The notes under the pieces: generated by a model
What the model saw: the letters and a program-made list of their open reading frames with translations, nothing else
What the model was told of the DNA's origin: nothing
Databases searched by the model: none
In this document: positions 5,887 through 9,922 of the stretch, one piece after another
Layout of the letters: every line of letters begins with the position of its first letter
Numbering within the stretch: position 1 is the stretch's first letter
DNA from: Pseudomonadales bacterium
GTDB lineage: Bacteria; Pseudomonadota; Gammaproteobacteria; Pseudomonadales; Pseudohongiellaceae
Length of the DNA: 9,922 nucleotides
Direction of reading: 5' to 3'
Assembly (NCBI GenBank): GCA_022360535.1
Contig: JAKSCP010000435.1
Span: 1-9,922, forward strand
Program-made: the position numbers and the translations under genes

Positions 5887-7290
5887 ACCGACAGCAGCTT
5901 GGGGCAAACGGATAGTGAAAGTGGTTACTCCGTGGAAAGAAGAGACATCAATCCGACCGCCGTGTGCTTCCACAATGGACTTAACGATTGCCAGCCCTAA
6001 TCCAGCTCCTTCGCTTTGACGCTGGCGTGACGGATCAACCCGATAGAATCGGTCGAAAATTCTAGGCTGGTGTTCGTCGGGAATTTCCGGCCCTACATTC
6101 TGCACGCTAAGTAAAACCTGACCATCGTCCGACTGCTCTAAGCGAACTTTCACGCTTTCTCCTAAAGGAGAGTGGCGTAATGCGTTGGATAACAGATTCG
6201 AAAGAGCCCGCCGAAGCATGGCGCGGTCACCCATTATCCTGGGGGCCTGTCCCTCAATTTCTAACCGGACCTGCTTTTCTTCCGCCAGCGCTTCGAAAAA
6301 CTCAAATAGCTCGCGTACTTCCTGGTTCATATCAAGTGGCTCCCGTATTGGTTTTAGCAATCCATGTTCACTCTGTGCCAACCAAAGCATATCGTTAACC
6401 ATCTTGGTCAAACGGTCCAACTCTTCCAGATTTGAGTAGTGCAACTCGCGGTATTCATCCAGACTGCGAGACTTGCCTAATACAACTTGGGTCTGGGTGA
6501 CGATATTGGTTATCGGCGTGCGCAACTCATGGGCGATGTCCGCGGAGAAATGGGTGAGTCGAACGAAGCTGTCCTCCAAGCGGCCGATCATGTCGTTGAA
6601 TGAGGTGACAAGCTGTTGCAATTCTCTGGGTACACCGTCGGGCTCAAGGCGAACATGAGGGCGGTCAGCCTGTATCTCTCGCATAGTTCCGCTCAGCCCA
6701 CGCAGTGGCGCATGCCCCTGATGCACGTCATACCAGGTTGCCAACAGCGTGACCGTACCTGCGAGTATCATTATGAGCCACAGACTTCGGCGAAAATTCT
6801 TGAGAAACTGGATATGAGCATCCATGTCTATGGCAGCGACGATGATGTATTCGAAGCCACCAACTTGGGTTTGGGTGATGACTCCCCGGTAGGTTTTTCC
6901 TTCAGCCTGCCATTGATATTGGTTACTAACTTGAATGCGAGAAACCGGAGCAAATCTACCAATGGGCGTTAAATAATCATCAGTTGATGGTCCATAGATC
7001 AGCCGTTGTTCCTTATCCCATACCTGGAAATAGACACCGTGATGACCTGATACTGCGTGCGACAACGCCTCATCCAAGCGTGAAGAACCGTCACTCGTTT
7101 TGCGCAAAGCACGGTCCACTGCCCTTGTCATGACCTCCAGCTCGTCAGCATCCTGTTCGGCGAAATGGTGCTCGACCGCACTATTCACCAGATAGCCGAT
7201 CCCAAGAAGGCTAAGGCCAATGGCTAGGGCCACAAAGGTCATCACCCGGGTGGTGAGGGATAGCGGACGTTTTCCTAGACGACTAGTCAT
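5878..7290 (-). CDS. copS: Copper/silver sensor histidine kinase, CopS/CusS type
   Basis: This 470-aa inner-membrane kinase has TM1 at about 15-36, a periplasmic sensor at about 37-165, TM2 at about 169-187 and a HAMP domain at about 188-240. The dimerisation/phosphoacceptor domain has H254 in FSADIAHELRTP. The ATPase domain has an N box (SNLLSNALRHS, about 364-374), VQNVGPEIP and a G box (GAGLGLAIV, 428-436). The layout and length match heavy-metal sensor kinases of the CusS/CopS/PcoS group. The sensor begins with EHHF (H41, H42, F43), recalling the His-Phe silver site known in CusS, and has H159 just before TM2. Its start overlaps the copR stop by 8 nt, so the two are co-translated. It should sense periplasmic Cu or Ag and phosphorylate CopR. 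Copper is favoured by the adjacent copA. Confidence 0.93.
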   Translation of the reverse strand: MTSRLGKRPLSLTTRVMTFVALAIGLSLLGIGYLVNSAVEHHFAEQDADELEVMTRAVDRALRKTSDGSSRLDEALSHAVSGHHGVYFQVWDKEQRLIYGPSTDDYLTPIGRFAPVSRIQVSNQYQWQAEGKTYRGVITQTQVGGFEYIIVAAIDMDAHIQFLKNFRRSLWLIMILAGTVTLLATWYDVHQGHAPLRGLSGTMREIQADRPHVRLEPDGVPRELQQLVTSFNDMIGRLEDSFVRLTHFSADIAHELRTPITNIVTQTQVVLGKSRSLDEYRELHYSNLEELDRLTKMVNDMLWLAQSEHGLLKPIREPLDMNQEVRELFEFFEALAEEKQVRLEIEGQAPRIMGDRAMLRRALSNLLSNALRHSPLGESVKVRLEQSDDGQVLLSVQNVGPEIPDEHQPRIFDRFYRVDPSRQRQSEGAGLGLAIVKSIVEAHGGRIDVSSFHGVTTFTIRLPQAAVGTV

Positions 7291-7969
7291 GCTCGTCGTC
7301 CAGTTCCAGCTTGTATCCCATTCCTCTGACCGTATGGATCAATTTAGTTTCAAAATCATCATCAATCTTGGCTCGCAGGCGACGGATCGCAACATCGATC
7401 ACATTGGTGTCTGAGTCAAAATTCATATCCCACACTTGCGACGCAATCAGGGATCGTGGCAGGACCTCGCCCTGACGGCGGACTAACAGCTCCAGTAGGC
7501 AAAACTCCTTGTGGCTTAGGTTAATTTTACGGCCCGCACGCATGGCTCGATGTCGCGGCAAATCCAGAATGAGATCGGCGACGCGCATCTGATCCGTCAT
7601 CACTGGTACTGAACTGCGACGTAACAGCGTCCGAACTCGGGCCAAGAGTTCGGCAAAGGCAAAGGGCTTCACCAGGTAATCGTCGGCCCCTAATTCAAGA
7701 CCTTTTACACGATCATCGATGCTGTCGCGGGCAGTCAGAAAAAGTACTGGCGTTTGACGCCCCGCTTCACGGATGGACTGTACAATGCGCCAGCCATCCA
7801 CATCCGGCAGCATGACATCCAGTACCAACAGATCAAACGTTTCCGTCATCGCCAAATGATGACCATCGAGGCCAGTGCGCGCCAATGTGACCATAAATCC
7901 AGCCTCGGACAGGCCCTGATGTAGATAGTCCCCAGTCTTGATTTCGTCTTCGACCACCAATAACCGCAT
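7283..7969 (-). CDS. copR: Response regulator, CopR/CusR type (OmpR family)
   Basis: This 228-aa protein has a receiver domain (1 to about 118) with acidic residues E7-D8, phospho-acceptor D51 in VLDVMLP, T79 and K101 in LVKPF. A winged-helix OmpR/PhoB DNA-binding domain (about 125-225) contains LSHKEFCLLELLVRR and NVIDVAIRRLRAKID. All phosphotransfer residues are present. The start is preceded on the minus strand by AGGA about 6 nt upstream. It is the first gene of a copRS pair transcribed away from copA. The site at 8045-8066 matches the CusR box well, so it probably activates copA and perhaps its own operon. CopR and CusR are hard to tell apart by eye. I use copR because of the neighbouring copA. 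Confidence 0.94.
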   Translation of the reverse strand: MRLLVVEDEIKTGDYLHQGLSEAGFMVTLARTGLDGHHLAMTETFDLLVLDVMLPDVDGWRIVQSIREAGRQTPVLFLTARDSIDDRVKGLELGADDYLVKPFAFAELLARVRTLLRRSSVPVMTDQMRVADLILDLPRHRAMRAGRKINLSHKEFCLLELLVRRQGEVLPRSLIASQVWDMNFDSDTNVIDVAIRRLRAKIDDDFETKLIHTVRGMGYKLELDDEHD

Positions 7970-8044
7970 CGTTGTCCTACTCCGTCGTTTCAGAATGGGT
8001 TTGTAAACAGCCTAAACTTAGCTAACCCACAGTAAGATGACGCC

Positions 8045-8066
8045 TAGATTACAACTTTGTCATTTT
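8045..8066 (+). promoter_or_regulatory. CusR/CopR-type binding box between copR and copA
   Basis: The right half, TTGTCATTTT (8057-8066), is identical to the right half of the E. coli CusR box. After a 2-nt spacer (8055-8056), the left half TAGATTACAA (8045-8054) matches AAAATGACAA at 7 of 10 positions. The box lies 87 bp before the copA start and 75 bp before the copR start, so it could serve both divergent genes. I see no convincing consensus -35/-10 pair for either gene. A TAGTAT at 8097-8102 is a possible copA -10. Weak core promoters are normal for activator-dependent genes. Confidence 0.78.
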
Positions 8067-8153
8067 GGAGTCATGCGGGTGTCAGGCACCACTGGCTAGT
8101 ATGCGGAACCAAGATATGGAACAACCAACACATCCCTAACAAGAGATTTAGCA

Positions 8154-9922
8154 ATGACTTCATGGTTTCACCAACCCAAACAGTCCTGGCCGCTCAGTCG
8201 CCGCCGATTTGTGCAAGGCCTGGCAGCCGGTGGCGTACTGGCCGCTACGCCGTCCTGGTTGCAGGCTGCTGTAAAAAGCGCAACTACTCTCGGCTCAGCG
8301 CCCGTGCTTAGCGGTCGTGAAATTGACCTGGTCATCGCTGAGACACCGGTCAATTTTACCGGTGTCTCACGGATGGCCACGACCATCAATGGATCAATCC
8401 CGGCCCCAACGCTGCGCTTGCGCGAAGGTGATGAGGTCACAATCCGCGTGACAAATCGCCTGCCTGTGGCTACCTCGATACACTGGCACGGCATCCTGTT
8501 GCCTTATCAGATGGATGGTGTGCCCGGCATCAGCTTCAAAGGTATCGCACCCGGCGAAACCTTTACCTATCGCTTTACACTGCGCCAGAGCGGCACCTAT
8601 TGGTATCACAGCCATTCCGGCTTTCAGGAAATGACGGGGATGTACGGCGCTTTGATCATCGAGCCCCGAGCTGGTGAAAGACATCACACCGATCAAGATC
8701 ACGTGGTGCAGCTTTCCGACTGGACGGATGAAGACCCGATGCATGCCTTCAGCAAGCTGAAAATGCAGAGTGATATCTACAACTTCAGCCAGCCTACGTT
8801 TTTTGATTTTACCCGTGATGTATCGAACATGGGTCTTCAAGCAGCATTGGATAAGCGTCAGATGTGGAATCAGATGCGCATGAACCCCACCGACCTTGCC
8901 GATCTGTCGGCAGCTACGTTCACGTATTTAACGAATGGCACTGCTCCTGCTAGCAATTGGACGGGGCTGTTTAACAAAGGAGACCGAGTAAGACTGCGTT
9001 TTATCAATGCTGCCAGTAACAGCTTTTTTGACGTGCGCATTCCCGGCTTAAAAATGACCGTCATCCAATCGGATGGCCAGGATGTTGAGCCAGTAAACAT
9101 CGATGAATTCCGTTTTGGCCCAGGTGAAACTTACGATGTGCTAGTAGAACCTAAAGACGATGCTTATACCCTATTTGCACAAAGCATGGAGCGCAGCGGC
9201 TATGCTCTAGGCACACTGGCCACTCGCCAAGGCTTGTCGGCTCCCATACCAGCACTTGATCCGGTGGAATGGCTGACCATGACCGACATGATGGGCGCCA
9301 TGAGTCACCAGGGAATGAACCAAAAAGGTATGGATCACAGTGCGATGAGCATGGGTAACATGGATATGGGCGGCATGGATCACTCTAACAAGCATGGTGG
9401 TATGGCAATGGATCACAGCCAGCACAGCGGCCAAAGTATGTCGGGCCTGAACCAGGCCACACGCAGCCCTCTCGCCAAGCCCTCGTCTACCGTGCGTCAC
9501 GCACGCACGGAGTATGGCCCATCTGTCGATCAACGCGTCAATACACCCCGTACTACTTTGGATGATCCTGGCATAGGCCTTCGAGATCTAAGCGAAAAAG
9601 GACTCCGGCCACAGGGCCACCGCGTATTAACTCTTGCAGATTTGAAATCCATTGACGGCGTTTTGGATGACCAGCGCGAACCAGTGAGGGAACTCGAACT
9701 CCACCTCACCGGTAATATGGAACGTTACAGCTGGTCGTTTGATGGGCTCGAATTTGGCAAAAGTACGCCGGTATCATTGCGCCATAATGAACGGGTCAGA
9801 ATCATCCTGCAAAACGACACCATGATGACTCACCCCATGCATTTGCACGGTATGTGGAGCGAACTGGAAACCGATCAGGGCGAACTTCGCGTGCGTCGTC
9901 ATACTATACCGGTGCAACCAGC
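8154..9922 (+). CDS. copA: CopA/PcoA-type periplasmic multicopper oxidase (3' end cut)
   Basis: The first 589 residues are visible and the frame stays open to the window edge. A Tat signal is present: S15-R16-R17-R18-F19 followed by a hydrophobic stretch to about residue 39. Copper motifs in order are H110-W-H112-G, H152-S-H154 and H560-P-M-H563-L-H565-G. The final HCHxxxHxxxxM motif must lie past the edge. Between the second and third cupredoxin-like domains is a Met/His-rich segment (about 374-424) with MDHS-type repeats, typical of CopA/PcoA and thought to bind extra Cu(I). AAGAG (8141-8145) lies 8 nt before the ATG. The protein should sequester or oxidise copper in the periplasm. copB would be expected next but is out of view. 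Confidence 0.95.
   Translation, partial: MTSWFHQPKQSWPLSRRRFVQGLAAGGVLAATPSWLQAAVKSATTLGSAPVLSGREIDLVIAETPVNFTGVSRMATTINGSIPAPTLRLREGDEVTIRVTNRLPVATSIHWHGILLPYQMDGVPGISFKGIAPGETFTYRFTLRQSGTYWYHSHSGFQEMTGMYGALIIEPRAGERHHTDQDHVVQLSDWTDEDPMHAFSKLKMQSDIYNFSQPTFFDFTRDVSNMGLQAALDKRQMWNQMRMNPTDLADLSAATFTYLTNGTAPASNWTGLFNKGDRVRLRFINAASNSFFDVRIPGLKMTVIQSDGQDVEPVNIDEFRFGPGETYDVLVEPKDDAYTLFAQSMERSGYALGTLATRQGLSAPIPALDPVEWLTMTDMMGAMSHQGMNQKGMDHSAMSMGNMDMGGMDHSNKHGGMAMDHSQHSGQSMSGLNQATRSPLAKPSSTVRHARTEYGPSVDQRVNTPRTTLDDPGIGLRDLSEKGLRPQGHRVLTLADLKSIDGVLDDQREPVRELELHLTGNMERYSWSFDGLEFGKSTPVSLRHNERVRIILQNDTMMTHPMHLHGMWSELETDQGELRVRRHTIPVQP
8339..8369 (+). repeat. Perfect 12-bp inverted repeat inside copA
   Basis: TGAGACACCGGT (8339-8350) and ACCGGTGTCTCA (8358-8369) are perfect complements separated by 7 nt (CAATTTT). 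The stem covers about codons 62-72 of copA, soon after the Tat signal. In RNA it would be a stable hairpin. No T-tract follows, so it does not look like an intrinsic terminator. Confidence 0.85.
9271..9435 (+). repeat. Met/His-rich repeat segment of copA
   Basis: This part of copA (about residues 374-427) encodes many Met, His, Gly and Asp residues, with short recurring units such as GMDHS, MDMGGMDHS and AMDHSQHS. Such segments occur in CopA/PcoA proteins and are believed to bind several Cu(I) ions. Copy number often varies between homologues. Confidence 0.8.

Noticed and set aside
8072..8098. Eight-codon leader peptide before copA
   Set aside because: An ATG follows GGAG by only 2 nt, and the short peptide has no Met, His or Cys pattern beyond its start to suggest attenuation. 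Chance is the simpler explanation.
8057..8311. Plus-strand open frame overlapping the copA start
   Set aside because: It overlaps the CopR box and the Tat signal of copA in another frame and shows no recognisable features.
8394..9533. Several minus-strand open frames opposite copA
   Set aside because: copA has all expected motifs in one continuous frame, so the antisense frames are shadows of its codon pattern.

Overview
The window looks like part of a gammaproteobacterial metal-resistance island. The genes, motifs and moderate base composition fit a marine or environmental genus, but I cannot name one from the sequence alone. A tyrosine recombinase sits at the left edge, ahead of a dense run of metal-handling genes. 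No tRNA, rRNA, CRISPR array or recognisable insertion sequence is visible.

Left to right: (1) 114-1121 is a complete tyrosine recombinase. (2) 1149-1179 is a MerR-family promoter with a 19-bp spacer and a TGGAGT-CA-ACTCCA dyad. It should drive a compact same-strand operon: an outer-membrane-type protein (1214-2029), a secreted MerP-like HMA protein (2057-2368), a MerT-like membrane protein (2381-2764), a cytoplasmic CGRC thioredoxin-like protein (2761-3072), a CcdA-like membrane protein (3072-3743) and the probable cognate MerR-family regulator (3747-4145). A GTG-start AraC-family regulator with a cupin-like sensor follows (4149-4904). (3) 4980-5834 is a membrane di-iron fatty acid hydroxylase / sterol desaturase family protein. 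(4) 5878-7969 on the minus strand is a CopR-CopS (CusR-CusS type) two-component system. (5) Divergent from it, 8154 to the right edge, is the copper oxidase gene copA with a Tat signal, cut by the window end before its last copper motif. A CusR/CopR-type box at 8045-8066 lies between copR and copA.

The right half is a standard periplasmic copper-resistance unit: CopS senses metal, CopR binds the box, and CopA is exported folded by Tat to bind or oxidise copper. The left operon is the unusual part. It resembles a mercury uptake module (MerP then MerT), but no mercuric reductase (MerA) is present. In MerA's place are a cytoplasmic thioredoxin-like protein and a CcdA-like protein that lacks the usual TM1 redox cysteine and instead carries CPVC in a later helix. 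The regulator lacks the N-terminal metal cysteine typical of Hg/Zn/Cd/Pb sensors. I infer a thiol-based relay moving or reducing a soft metal or metalloid, or a thiol-redox repair system. The substrate cannot be fixed from the sequence.
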